Assembly (NCBI GenBank): GCA_023639215.1
Contig: CP097899.1
Location: 4,708,001 to 4,772,000, forward strand
Reading direction: 5' to 3'
Source: Candidatus Pristimantibacillus lignocellulolyticus
GTDB taxonomy: Bacteria; Bacillota; Bacilli; Paenibacillales; Paenibacillaceae
Length of the DNA: 64,000 nucleotides
Shown: in pieces, positions 25,812-35,483 of the stretch
Layout: the number at the start of each line of letters is the position of its first letter
Position numbering within the stretch: the first letter of the stretch is position 1
The notes under the pieces: model-generated
Databases searched by the model: none
Told to the model about the DNA's origin: nothing
What the model saw: only the letters and a program-made list of their open reading frames with translations
Program-made: the position numbers and the translations under genes

Positions 25812-26018
25812 CAGTAATGTGTACATTTGTGTACACGAGCGGTCAAACGTTCAACCACCTGAATTACTCAGCAATGTGTACACTTGTGTGCACAAGCGTC
25901 CAAAAGCTCGAGGCTTATAATAAAAGCTCATCCACCCAGAATCACTCAGCAACGTGTACACTTGTGGACACAAGCGATCAAACGCTCGAGGCTTATAATA
26001 AAAGCTCAAATCTTTCGC
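25812..26018. repeat. Three palindromic repeats between lpd and bkdAA
   Basis: Units start near 25812, 25866 and 25944 (spacing about 57 and 78). Each has CAGYAAYGTGTACAYTTGTG followed by an imperfect GTGTACAC-type complement and AGCG. Copies 2 and 3 add CTCGAGGCTTATAATAAAAG. The rest of the 527-base gap (26019-26186) has a further inverted GTACN7GTAC pair and no coding frame I can support. Confidence 0.8.
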
Positions 26019-26186
26019 CTGTCAGCACCAAGAAGATGCCATGAAGCTAGGAAACGAGAAGCGCAGTGTACGTTAATTGGTACATGAGCATCACAGGCTT
26101 CCGATGAATGGCAGCTTCGCCGCAGAATACGCTACGTTAGCATAATCATCGTGATCACAGTCGGAAGATTTGAGTCTCCTCTCCTA

Positions 26187-27614
26187 TCAAAAGGAGATTG
26201 CTCGTCCGTCTACTGCAAGCATAGCCTCCCCAATCGCCTCCGACAACGTAGGATGCGGATGAACCATTGCTCCTACTTCCCAAGGCGCTGCGTTCATCCA
26301 ACCTGATAATGCAGCTTCAGATATGAGCTCAGTAGCATGTTCGCCAATTATATGAACGCCTAAAATATCATCTGAACTCTTATCTGCAATAACTTTTACA
26401 AATCCTGTTGGATGCCCAGATACAATAGCTTTTCCAAATGCTGCAAAAGGTACCCTAGCTTTCTTAATTTCAAAACCAGCAGCTACTGCAGCCGCTTCTG
26501 TATATCCATACGAAGCAACCTCAGGAGATGAGTAAATACAGCGAGGAATTAGATGTGCGGCTACTACATTAACTTGACGTCCAGCGATATGATCTATTGC
26601 TGTCAATCCTTCATGTGCTGCAGCATGTGCAAGTTGTACGCCACCGATACAGTCACCAATAGCATAAATATGCGGTTCACTAGTTTGACCATAATCATTT
26701 ACTACAATGACATCATTTTTAACTCTAACATCCGTATTTTCTAAGCCAATCTCATGACAATTAGCTTTTCTACCAACGGAAACGAGCATTTGATTGCCTT
26801 CTAGTAGTACATTACCATCAGCTGTAGTGGCAGTAATAGAGAAGTGATTATCGATCACTTTATATGAAGAGACATCAAGTTGCACACCAGTGATGATGCG
26901 AATTCCACGCTTATCAAGTAACTTCGTCATTTCCAATGAAATTTCAGTATCTTCACCTGGCAATAGGCGAGATCCAAGTTCTACGATTGTTACTTGAACA
27001 CCAAAGTCATTCAATAATGATGCCCACTCTACGCCAATTACGCCACCACCAACAATTAACATGCTTTCAGGAAGCTTGTCCATCGCTAAAGCTTGATCAC
27101 TATTCAATATGGTGATTCCATCAGCTTCAAGACCTGGTAAGTTACGAGGAGTGGATCCTGTCGCAATAATTAGATTTTGACTTACAACAGACTCCATTTC
27201 ACCATCTGGCAATTCAACCGCAAGTGTTCCACTACGAGGTGAGAAAATGGAAGGTCCAACCACACGACCTTTGCCTTTAATCACTTGAATACCATGACGT
27301 TTCATTAGACCTTGCAAACCTTTAAATAATTGTTCTACTTTCTCATCTTTTTTTAGTTGAACATTATTAAATTGAAAAGTTGAGAAATCTGTACTTACAT
27401 CTATGCCATATTCTGAGCTGTTCAACAACGTTCGATATACTTCGGCACTTCGTAGTAAAGCTTTACTTGGGATACATCCTTTATGTAGACAAGTACCGCC
27501 AACCTTGTCCATTTCTACGATAGCTACTGATTTCCCCATTTGAGCTGCACGAATAGCGGCAGTATACCCACCAGGTCCACCACCGAGAATTGCAACATCT
27601 ACTTGAATACTCAT
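26187..27614 (-). CDS. lpd: Dihydrolipoyl dehydrogenase (E3)
   Basis: A 475-residue FAD flavoprotein that re-oxidises dihydrolipoamide with NAD. FAD-binding GGGPGGYTAA is at 11-20. The redox disulfide is in GGTCLHKGC (cysteines 42 and 47). The NAD site is VGGGVIGVEWAS, and the C-terminal base is in HPHPTLSEAIGE. It is the first gene of the bkd group (lpdV-like). GATGGGGGT precedes ATG. I see no bkdR regulator or sigma-54 type -24/-12 promoter upstream. Confidence 0.94.
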   Translation of the reverse strand: MSIQVDVAILGGGPGGYTAAIRAAQMGKSVAIVEMDKVGGTCLHKGCIPSKALLRSAEVYRTLLNSSEYGIDVSTDFSTFQFNNVQLKKDEKVEQLFKGLQGLMKRHGIQVIKGKGRVVGPSIFSPRSGTLAVELPDGEMESVVSQNLIIATGSTPRNLPGLEADGITILNSDQALAMDKLPESMLIVGGGVIGVEWASLLNDFGVQVTIVELGSRLLPGEDTEISLEMTKLLDKRGIRIITGVQLDVSSYKVIDNHFSITATTADGNVLLEGNQMLVSVGRKANCHEIGLENTDVRVKNDVIVVNDYGQTSEPHIYAIGDCIGGVQLAHAAAHEGLTAIDHIAGRQVNVVAAHLIPRCIYSSPEVASYGYTEAAAVAAGFEIKKARVPFAAFGKAIVSGHPTGFVKVIADKSSDDILGVHIIGEHATELISEAALSGWMNAAPWEVGAMVHPHPTLSEAIGEAMLAVDGRAISF

Positions 27615-27936
27615 TTACTATACCCCCATCATTTCTATCAATATATGCAACGACTTGTAAAATATCCTCTTTCAATAAAAGTCCATATCGATCGTTGGTC
27701 TGCATTCGTGACGTTTCTTTAAGTAACAAATATATGTTTTCGATTTATGTAATGTGTATATCGATGATGTTACTTTTTGCTAAATATTATTGCTTAAGAA
27801 AACTTTGTATATCTTATTGTACATCTTTTCGCTAAGGAAATCATCGTTTACGTATTCACTGTACCGTTTATGGCGTTTTATGGTACTATAATTTACAGAT
27901 TATGATAATCAATTCAAACCTTTTAGGAGATCACTT

Positions 27937-28239
27937 ATGAGATTAACTGTACAGCGCATCATTGCTATGTTTTTACTAGTTATACCAGGATTAATTGCTT
28001 GTTTTGGATTTTTGAAAGTAAAAGATTCATTATATGATTATTATATTTCCTTCGGCATAGAGGGAGTCGATCCTTCACTTCAATGGTGGAAATTAATACT
28101 AGGTCTAATTATGTTTGTTGCTGGTACTGGATTTATTGCAGGTTGGACATTTTTCCGTGATCGTAAACGTAACTATGTTGCAACACGTTTCAAAGTAAAA
28201 CGCGAAAAACCACCTAAACCTACAAAGTCTTCACAATAA
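27937..28239 (+). CDS. DUF2627 family membrane protein
   Basis: A 100-residue protein with two membrane spans (about 8-24 and 48-70) and a strongly basic cytoplasmic tail ending KPPKPTKSSQ. The family (YqzF in B. subtilis) is found near bkd genes in Bacillales. Function is unknown. TTTTAGGAG precedes ATG. It is divergent from lpd, sharing a 320-base spacer that holds no other feature I can support beyond a TATAAT-like box near 27890. Confidence 0.75.
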   Translation: MRLTVQRIIAMFLLVIPGLIACFGFLKVKDSLYDYYISFGIEGVDPSLQWWKLILGLIMFVAGTGFIAGWTFFRDRKRNYVATRFKVKREKPPKPTKSSQ

Positions 28240-28326
28240 TTAACACCCATTTTATATAGCTTTAATATTCCATTAACAAACCTGCTCTATACTACTATTA
28301 AGTTAGTAGAAAGGCAGGTGAAATGA

Positions 28327-28488
28327 ATGATCGTTTTCGATGTAATTGTAGATGGGACTAAGGTCGATACATTACGACCTATGGCTTCGAAACTTAGGGA
28401 TCTAAGAAACTTTATCGATCAACAATTTGAGCTATTAGTTGAAAAGTATGGACAGAATGTTCACTTAAATAGACGATTCGAGTATTAA
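28327..28488 (+). CDS. Small protein of unknown function, 53 residues
   Basis: The ORF begins MIVFDVIVDGTKVDTLRPMA after AGGTG and ends VHLNRRFEY. It is soluble, with a predicted beta segment followed by a helix rich in Arg, Asp and Leu (about 19-42). A rho-independent terminator starts inside its last codons, which supports a real transcript. I recognise no family. Confidence 0.5.
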   Translation: MIVFDVIVDGTKVDTLRPMASKLRDLRNFIDQQFELLVEKYGQNVHLNRRFEY

Positions 28489-28509
28489 TATCGAATTGTC
28501 TATTTTTTT
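28468..28509 (+). terminator. Terminator of the 53-residue gene
   Basis: A hairpin AATAGACgATTCGA/TCGAATtGTCTATT is followed by a T-run. It overlaps the stop codon of the small ORF. Confidence 0.85.
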
Positions 28510-28644
28510 CTAAATGAATAAACTAGCTCATATAAAGACTCCCCAATTTCCACAAAAAATCTAACAACACTTTGTTAGCACTTCTTCTCACCCGTCCAAT
28601 AAGTTGTAGTAATTATGCCGATCAAAATTTTACCAATATATGTT

Positions 28645-28674
28645 TTGACAGTAAACTCTATCAGTAGTTATAAT
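28645..28674 (+). promoter_or_regulatory. Sigma-A promoter of the secreted SLH-like protein gene
   Basis: TTGACA and TATAAT, both perfect, are separated by 18 bases and lie 50 bases before the start codon. Confidence 0.75.
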
Positions 28675-28724
28675 CCTGCTATTCTTGTAAATCTTTAGTA
28701 TTTATAATCATAGGAGGTTACATC

Positions 28725-30095
28725 ATGTCAATCAAAATTAAACATCGTTCTTCTAGTAAACTAGCAGCACTAGTCATTGCTGCAACTATCGCTATTGCAC
28801 CACTAGCAGCGCCTGCGACTACGTATGCAAGCATTAACTCAGGGAATCTAACGCAGTCAGAGCAATACCAAACATTTTTAAGCACGAAGTATCAAATTAA
28901 TGTAAATTCCCAATTAACTAAAGGTCAATATATTCAATATGTTGCCGATCTACTTCCAGGGGACGCAAACTCTTCTACACTTGCCTTCACAGATGTTGCT
29001 TCAACAGATGCTCAATATGCTGCTATAGTAGAATTGAATGAAAAAGGAATACTTTCTGGGGCAACAGTTTCAGCTAAGCAACAACTTGAACCATGGGTAG
29101 CTGCAATTATAGCTGTTAGAGCTTCTGGTCTGAAAGAACTAGCGCTAACTTACACAACTGCGAAAACAGATGCTGCATTGAAAAAGATCAATTCATCTTC
29201 AGCTCAATGGGCACCCCATGTTGCTCAAGAACTTGCAGTAGCAATTGACAATGAATTGATTCCTGAACAATATTATAAAGAATTCTCCAAAAAATCTGTT
29301 GCAAGTTCCGAATTAATCAATACATTATTAGGTCAAATCGTGACTTTCAATGGCCAATACAAACAATATCTTGGTAGTTCACAAGATGCAGATATCATAG
29401 CTGAACTTATCGCAGCATATAGCACATCAGATATTATTCAAGTTAATGATCTTCAAACTATTGTAAACACTGCACTTGAAAAAGACATTATTACAGGCTA
29501 CAACTTCAAAGATAGTCGTTTTGATGCTAATTTTGTAGATGAATATGCACTAACATACGGTCATTCTGATCTGAAACACGCTATTCAATTAATTGGTTTA
29601 CTTCGCAGTGAAGGAATCGAAGCGAAAGTTCAATTTGAACCAAAAACTTCAGCATTCCAATACTTGATAGAGTGGGGAGAGCCTACACAATCCGATACAT
29701 ACCAAGTTAAACAAATCGCTAATGGTAAATATGTAGCTTATTCGAAAGAATATGATCTTAAGCTTGAATTTACAAGTTTAGCGGATAAAGCTAAATTCCA
29801 AGATATTATTAATGCTTATGCCAAAAAAGATGCGGATGATGAGCAAGGACTAATCTATGCTTCTTGGTGGCAACCTTTGTATCATTCAAATACAGAGCTA
29901 GCTGATTATGAATCAGTTTCTAACAATACAATTTCGTTAGGCAATTATTACGCTCAAACATTCTCTCTTAATGAAGAAGTAGAAGAGATTGTTGCAGGTA
30001 TGAAGCAAGTGAACCCTGATGTTGTCGTTAAAACGAACCAATTCTGGGTAAATAAAGCTTTCTTCAATTATTTAGGTGGTAAAGATCACAAGTAA
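28725..30095 (+). CDS. Secreted protein with degenerate S-layer-homology features
   Basis: A 456-residue protein with a typical signal peptide (1-36; basic KIKHRSSSK, hydrophobic core, cleavage near TYAS). Residues about 60-135 resemble one or two SLH repeats (LAFTDV... AAIVELNEKGILSG... PWVAAIIAVRASG), weakly. The remainder (140-456) is unrecognised; it has SSAQWAPHVAQEL and IVNTALEKDIITGYN, again like worn SLH helices. It is likely wall-associated or extracellular. GGAGG and a strong promoter suggest high expression; a strong terminator follows. Confidence 0.7.
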   Translation: MSIKIKHRSSSKLAALVIAATIAIAPLAAPATTYASINSGNLTQSEQYQTFLSTKYQINVNSQLTKGQYIQYVADLLPGDANSSTLAFTDVASTDAQYAAIVELNEKGILSGATVSAKQQLEPWVAAIIAVRASGLKELALTYTTAKTDAALKKINSSSAQWAPHVAQELAVAIDNELIPEQYYKEFSKKSVASSELINTLLGQIVTFNGQYKQYLGSSQDADIIAELIAAYSTSDIIQVNDLQTIVNTALEKDIITGYNFKDSRFDANFVDEYALTYGHSDLKHAIQLIGLLRSEGIEAKVQFEPKTSAFQYLIEWGEPTQSDTYQVKQIANGKYVAYSKEYDLKLEFTSLADKAKFQDIINAYAKKDADDEQGLIYASWWQPLYHSNTELADYESVSNNTISLGNYYAQTFSLNEEVEEIVAGMKQVNPDVVVKTNQFWVNKAFFNYLGGKDHK

Positions 30096-30124
30096 TAACC
30101 ACAAAGATTGCAAGTAAAATAAAG

Positions 30125-30175
30125 AAGGCTTAAAACTTAAGCACGAGTAACGTGCACCAGTTTTAAGCCTTTTTT
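30125..30175 (+). terminator. Terminator after the SLH-like gene
   Basis: A 13-bp stem AAGGCTTAAAACT/AGTTTTAAGCCTT is followed by TTTTTT. Confidence 0.88.
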
Positions 30176-30183
30176 ATGTGAGA

Positions 30184-30468
30184 TTAAGAAAAGTTCGCTT
30201 TGCAAAAAGCAGTTACCATCTCAAGTTCATCGTCTTCCATTTCAAAATCAATATATTTGCCAACATCACCTGTCTGGAACTCGTGTTTTACGATTTTCTC
30301 AGTACCAGCGTCTACAACATATATTACACGAAGGATAACACCTTCTTCATGAAACAGTTCATCATCTTCTTCTACTTCGAGATCCATAATAAATTCGTAT
30401 CGATCTCCCTCTAATATTTTGAACGGGTCAGCAATCGTTTCTACAGTAAATTCTGTAATCTTAAACAT
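30184..30468 (-). CDS. Small acidic cytosolic protein, DUF6509-like
   Basis: A 94-residue, strongly acidic protein (FIMDLEVEEDDELFHEEGV) with start MFKITEFTVETIADPF. It resembles the conserved hypothetical family DUF6509 as I remember it (DP.gil.GdRYEf...EvdEEDELy), but I could not check. GGAG is present upstream of ATG. It has no signal peptide; function is unknown. The 393-base gap to the right contains only the terminator at 30793-30835 and A+T-rich sequence. Confidence 0.65.
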   Translation of the reverse strand: MFKITEFTVETIADPFKILEGDRYEFIMDLEVEEDDELFHEEGVILRVIYVVDAGTEKIVKHEFQTGDVGKYIDFEMEDDELEMVTAFCKANFS

Positions 30469-30792
30469 AGGTTAGCTCCTCTTGTTTCAACTTAACGTAT
30501 TACTGATTATAACATTAGTATGTCAGATATGCTATCAATACATTAATTTAAGCTTAAAAGGCTTGTATTTCTTAGTTTTATTCTGTTATCTCAAGAACAC
30601 AAATCTTCGCTAAATCCAGTAACTACCTATGAACAATAACACTTCTGTGAAAAGCTTCGCATGAATTAAAGCAAATTGGATGCCTTCAGTTAAACCATTC
30701 ACATACTAAACCCAACTTTACTGAGAGTTTCATGAAAACTAAACATTAATAATATTGAATGCTCTTAGATACACAAATAACGTTGGCATACT

Positions 30793-30835
30793 AAAAAGCC
30801 CCATGCTCGCCATCAATGGCAACATGGGACTTTTT
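30793..30835 (-). terminator. Terminator after the gamma-glutamyl hydrolase-like gene
   Basis: An AAAAAGcCCCATG/CATGGGaCTTTTT hairpin has T-runs on both strands, 27 bases after the stop of the gene at 30862. Confidence 0.8.
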
Positions 30836-30861
30836 ATCAATCGTCGATTACTCAACTTGTA

Positions 30862-31566
30862 CTATGAAGCTGCTTCAACAAAACTTCTAAATATCTCTTT
30901 ACTTACGTTATCTGCTACATATGAAAATTCAGGATGCCATTGTACAGCCATAAGATAGCGGTATGCAGGATGTTCGATCGCTTCAATAATACCATCTTGG
31001 GCAACTGCCATCACTTTACAACCAGGAGCAAGTATATCAATCGCTTGATGATGATAACTATTCACATCTAACCGCTTTTTCCCTACCATCCGATACAATG
31101 AACTTTTTCGCTTTACTTCAACTTCATGGGAAGGTGTAGCATACGGAGGTTGTTGAACATGCTTAAGTTTACTGTCCAATTGCGATGGTAAATCTTGATA
31201 CAAAGTTCCACCTAGTAAAACATTGAAAATTTGAATCCCTCTACAAATACCTAACAGTGGCAAATCAACAGCAAGTGCTAATTGAAATAGTTTCTGCTCC
31301 ATCTCATCACGTTCATGTATGCTTAAGCCACATTGTTCCAATCGCTCTTGCCCATACAACTTAGGATCAACGTCATGCCCACCAGTGAACAATAACCCAT
31401 CCATTCCAGTAGCAATTTGTTCTAAATTCGACTGATCCACAGTTAGTGGAAGCATCACTGGAATGGCGCCCGCTTCCTCAAGTGCTTTCATATAAGCGGG
31501 CAACATCCAATAACTATCCTTCTGTTCATCATACAGTGGAAGTACTCCGATCAATGGCTTTCTCAT
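30862..31566 (-). CDS. Class I glutamine amidotransferase-like hydrolase (PuuD family)
   Basis: A 234-residue enzyme of the gamma-glutamyl-GABA hydrolase group. The catalytic triad is visible: nucleophile cysteine in LGICRGIQI, and His/Glu in VQWHPEF. The oxyanion region is LLFTGGHDVDP. The start MRKPLIG is preferred: GGAGA lies 9 bases upstream, and the upstream GTG overlaps it. Neighbours give no pathway clue; it could act on gamma-glutamyl polyamines or other gamma-glutamyl amides. Confidence 0.85.
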   Translation of the reverse strand: MRKPLIGVLPLYDEQKDSYWMLPAYMKALEEAGAIPVMLPLTVDQSNLEQIATGMDGLLFTGGHDVDPKLYGQERLEQCGLSIHERDEMEQKLFQLALAVDLPLLGICRGIQIFNVLLGGTLYQDLPSQLDSKLKHVQQPPYATPSHEVEVKRKSSLYRMVGKKRLDVNSYHHQAIDILAPGCKVMAVAQDGIIEAIEHPAYRYLMAVQWHPEFSYVADNVSKEIFRSFVEAAS

Positions 31567-31861
31567 ATAGCTCACTCTCCAATAACCAATAGCTATTCAT
31601 GTTAAGATGCTATTTTTCTCTATTTCATTATTGTAAATGAGTTGATCAAAACTCTGAATGAACTTAACGGATTATAATTTATACTTCGTGTACGAAAAGC
31701 ATAATAATCTTTATAAAAATCTAACTTGCTGTAGCTAGCGTAATTCCTCTCTAGCACATCAATCTCAAAACCTGACTATACCTACATAATAAAATTACAG
31801 TACAATTAAATCTATCACTGAAAGTTGAATACGTAATAGGCGAAAGATATTGAGGTGTTAT

Positions 31862-33592
31862 ATGAAAAAGTTACTTAAATACATTCGTCCCCACTGGGTC
31901 GCAGCCATACTCGCTCCATTATTTATGATTTTAGAAGTTAGTATGGACTTGCTCCAGCCATTATTTATGGCGACGATTATTGATGATGGAATTATGGCAG
32001 GATCACAGTCACATATTTTACAAACTGGCCTTTATATGATTGGCGCAGCAATTATTGGACTTATAGGGGGTGTTGGCTGTACCATTTTTGCTTCTTATGC
32101 TTCGATGCGCTTTGGACAAGATTTGCGGGAAGATGTATTTCATCATGTTCAAAAATTTTCATTCCGAAATATTGATCAATTAGAAACTGGTTCTCTTATT
32201 ACGAGATTAACGAATGATATTGTTCAATTACAAAATGTTGTGCAAATGCTATTACGAGTACTTGTTCGCTCTCCGTTATTGATGATTGGGAGTATTGTAA
32301 TGACGATTTTTATTAGTCCTAAACTAGCAATCATTGTAGCTATTTCCGTCCCAATACTTTTCATCGTCATGTTTTTTATTATCCGCGGGACATTACCACT
32401 GTTCACAAAGGTACAATCAAGGCTCGATCGGTTGAATACGGTATTACAAGAGAATTTATCTGGAATGCGCATTTCTAAGGCATTCGTTAGACGCCAATAT
32501 GAGAAAGATCGTTTCGGACAAGCAAATGATGATCTAACAACGCAATCCGTAAAAGCACAACGACTAGTATCTATTAATGGTCCGATACTATCGATGATCT
32601 TGAATGTCAGTGTTATCGCAGTATTATTGTTAGGCGGCAAAGATGTAATTAATGATTCATTCGAAGTAGGTAGTTTAGTAGCTTTCATTAACTACGTGAC
32701 TCAAGTGTTATTTGCCGTATCTTCTGTAGCAATGCACCTTGTTCGTGTTAGTAGTGCAAAGGTTAGTGCTGATCGAGTATTAGAAGTGTTGAATACGGAA
32801 TCAGATCTAATCGAACATACGAAACTAGATCGTAAAATTTTCGGACAAGTCGAGTATCATAACGTGTCTTTCCGGTACAGAGCAGATCAAGTCAGTGATA
32901 CGTTGCGAAATATTAATTTTAAAGTAGAAGCCGGTCATAAGATTGCTATTATCGGTGCAACTGGGTCAGGTAAGTCCACCTTACTACAACTGATTCCAAG
33001 ACTATACGACGTGTCCGAAGGTCAGATTCTTATTGATGGAATAGACTTGAAACAATATTCATTTGCTGCTTTACGCTCACAGACTGCGATGGTATTACAA
33101 GAGACAATTCTTTTCTCAGGTTCGATTCGAGAAAATATATGCTACGGCAGACCTGATGCTTCAAAACAAGAAATTATTGCTGCAGCTATCGCGGCTCAAG
33201 CTGATGAATTTATCGTTGCTATGAAAGATGGATACGATACCGTGATTGGACAACGTGGCATTAATTTATCAGGAGGACAGAAACAACGGATCTCGATCGC
33301 AAGAGCTTTACTTATGAAACCTGCTATTTTGCTACTAGATGACAGTACAAGTGCGATTGACACTCGTACAGAAGGATATATACAAGTTGCACTGCGTAAA
33401 CTTATGCAAGGGCGAACAACATTTATCGTCGCTCAAAAAATTAGTTCTGTTATTGATGCAGACCAAATTTTTGTAATGGAACACGGAGAAATTATTGCTC
33501 AAGGTAATCATGAACAATTAATCGTTCACTCTCCTCAATATCGTGAAATCTATCAATCGCAACTAGGACAAGAGGAGGTCAGTTATGAGTAA
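31862..33592 (+). CDS. Heterodimeric ABC exporter, subunit with degenerate ATP site
   Basis: A 576-residue half-transporter: six membrane spans (1-300) and an ATPase domain (330-576). Walker A is GATGSGKST and the signature is LSGGQ. The catalytic glutamate after Walker B is Asp (LLLDDSTSAID), and the H-loop histidine is Gln (FIVAQKISS). These are the traits of TM287-like partners, and the N-terminal domain also resembles TM287 closely. It pairs with the next gene, with which it overlaps by 8 bases. Exported substrates (drugs, lipids, peptides) cannot be predicted. GAGGTG precedes ATG. Confidence 0.92.
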   Translation: MKKLLKYIRPHWVAAILAPLFMILEVSMDLLQPLFMATIIDDGIMAGSQSHILQTGLYMIGAAIIGLIGGVGCTIFASYASMRFGQDLREDVFHHVQKFSFRNIDQLETGSLITRLTNDIVQLQNVVQMLLRVLVRSPLLMIGSIVMTIFISPKLAIIVAISVPILFIVMFFIIRGTLPLFTKVQSRLDRLNTVLQENLSGMRISKAFVRRQYEKDRFGQANDDLTTQSVKAQRLVSINGPILSMILNVSVIAVLLLGGKDVINDSFEVGSLVAFINYVTQVLFAVSSVAMHLVRVSSAKVSADRVLEVLNTESDLIEHTKLDRKIFGQVEYHNVSFRYRADQVSDTLRNINFKVEAGHKIAIIGATGSGKSTLLQLIPRLYDVSEGQILIDGIDLKQYSFAALRSQTAMVLQETILFSGSIRENICYGRPDASKQEIIAAAIAAQADEFIVAMKDGYDTVIGQRGINLSGGQKQRISIARALLMKPAILLLDDSTSAIDTRTEGYIQVALRKLMQGRTTFIVAQKISSVIDADQIFVMEHGEIIAQGNHEQLIVHSPQYREIYQSQLGQEEVSYE

Positions 33593-35417
33593 GTCAACAA
33601 ATACACCACCCCCTGCTACTCCAGACTTTAGTATGCGAGGCGGATCTCAAGGGAATATCGGTATGAAGAAAGTAAAACCGAAAAACACATGGTCTACGTT
33701 GAAGCGAATATGGAACTATTTATCTATGAATCGCAGCGGTCTAATCATTGTTATTATCGCAACAATGATTACAACGTTACTCTCACTTGCAGCTCCTTAT
33801 TTACTAGGTGTCGCCGTTGACAACTATATTATCCCGCGTAATTGGAATGGGCTTGTTCAAATTGCGATACTGTTACTCATTGTCTATATTAGTGTCTCTC
33901 TAACCGCTTGGATTCAACAGCATATGATGGTTAAAGTTTCACTACTCACTGTACGAGATATGCGACAAACGATATTCAATGCGATGCAGAAATTGCCTAT
34001 CTCTTTTTTCGATACTCGTACGCATGGTGAACTTATGAGCCGTACGACGAATGATGTTGAGAATGTTTCTGTAACATTGAATTCTACAACTACTCAATTA
34101 CTGTCTAGTATAATTTCTTTAATTGGGTCGTTAGTGATTATGTTGTACCTCAATGTATGGTTAACATTGCTCAGTATGGTCACGATCCCAGTCGTTATGT
34201 TGTTCACCAAATACGTAGCGAGCTACACTCGCAAACAGTTCTCGGCACAGCAGAAAAAACTGGGCGAATTGAACAGTTATATTGAAGAAACGATTTCTGG
34301 TCAAAAGGTTGTACAAGTGTATGCTAGAGAACATGTTGTGGAAGAGCATTTCAACAAACTGAACCGTTCGTTAACGAAAAGTAGTATATCAGCTCAAATA
34401 TACTCTGGCTTAATTGGACCGACGATGAATGTATTGAATCATAGTAGCTTTACACTCATCGCTGCTGTTGGTGGTTGGATGGCCTTTCATAATTACACAT
34501 CAGTAGGTATAATCGTTGCTTTCGTTAATTATTCTAAGCAATTCCAACGCCCAATTAATGATCTTGCCAATCAATTCAATATGGTACAATCTGCAGTTGC
34601 AGGCGCAGAACGAGTCTTCGAGGTGATAGACACGGAAGATGAATATCATGATGTTCAGATTAAACAAGATAGAAAAACAATTGTTGGTGAAGTCATATTT
34701 GACAATGTTCAATTTGGATATAAAGCAGATACTCCGATACTGAAAAATATATCGCTCCATGCAAAGCCTGGACAGACGATCGCGCTCGTTGGACCGACAG
34801 GAGCAGGAAAAACTACGATTATTAACGTACTAACTAGATTTTACGATATTCAGCAAGGGCATATATGGATTGACGGACAAGAGTTACATCAATATGAGAA
34901 AGATGATTTACGTCGTCAGCTCGGCATCGTACTTCAAGACGCATATGTATACTCGGAAACTATTCGAGAAAATATTCGCTATGGTCGCTTAGATGCGACC
35001 GATGAGGATGTAGAACATGCAGCGAAGATTGCCAACGTGCACCGATACATCAAAGAATTACCTGCTGGATATGATACGATGCTAACAAGTGGAGGCAGTA
35101 ATATTAGTCAAGGACAACGTCAGCTATTAACTATTGCTAGAGCCGTTCTCGCTAATCCCGCCATCCTCATACTCGATGAGGCTACGAGTAGTATCGATAC
35201 AAGAACTGAAATGCATATCCAAGCTGCGATGAAGAAATTAATGGCTGGTCGGACAAGCTTTGTCATTGCCCATCGTCTTAGTACTATTCGTGATGCTGAT
35301 CAAATACTAGTAATTAAAGATGGTTCGATCATTGAACGTGGTAGTCATGATGAATTGTTGAATAAGCATGGTTTCTATCATGATCTATATAATAGTCAAT
35401 TCAAGCGAAATCGTTAA
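33585..35417 (+). CDS. Heterodimeric ABC exporter, subunit with canonical ATP site
   Basis: A 610-residue half-transporter with an extra cytosolic N-terminus (about 40 residues), six spans, and an ATPase domain with GPTGAGKTT, DEATSSID and VIAHRLST, all catalytically complete. Its signature is ISQGQ rather than LSGGQ, so the degenerate partner's ATP is sandwiched with the unusual signature: the expected asymmetry of TM288/YfiC-type pairs. AGGAGGT lies inside the end of the preceding gene. Confidence 0.92.
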   Translation: MSKSTNTPPPATPDFSMRGGSQGNIGMKKVKPKNTWSTLKRIWNYLSMNRSGLIIVIIATMITTLLSLAAPYLLGVAVDNYIIPRNWNGLVQIAILLLIVYISVSLTAWIQQHMMVKVSLLTVRDMRQTIFNAMQKLPISFFDTRTHGELMSRTTNDVENVSVTLNSTTTQLLSSIISLIGSLVIMLYLNVWLTLLSMVTIPVVMLFTKYVASYTRKQFSAQQKKLGELNSYIEETISGQKVVQVYAREHVVEEHFNKLNRSLTKSSISAQIYSGLIGPTMNVLNHSSFTLIAAVGGWMAFHNYTSVGIIVAFVNYSKQFQRPINDLANQFNMVQSAVAGAERVFEVIDTEDEYHDVQIKQDRKTIVGEVIFDNVQFGYKADTPILKNISLHAKPGQTIALVGPTGAGKTTIINVLTRFYDIQQGHIWIDGQELHQYEKDDLRRQLGIVLQDAYVYSETIRENIRYGRLDATDEDVEHAAKIANVHRYIKELPAGYDTMLTSGGSNISQGQRQLLTIARAVLANPAILILDEATSSIDTRTEMHIQAAMKKLMAGRTSFVIAHRLSTIRDADQILVIKDGSIIERGSHDELLNKHGFYHDLYNSQFKRNR

Positions 35418-35483
35418 TTGCAACCTTCTCCTCTACTATTCGTCTAGTAGGCATATATTAGAGTCATTGAGGAGTGTGAAATC

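Noticed and set aside
25817..26087. Two plus-strand ORFs with repeated peptides between lpd and bkdAA
   Set aside because: Their internal repetition follows from the DNA repeats; neither has a ribosome binding site.
27903..27921. Fur-box-like sequence GATTATGATAATCAATTCA before the DUF2627 gene
   Set aside because: Only about 14 of 19 positions fit the Fur consensus and the gene has no iron connection, so chance in A+T-rich DNA is likely.
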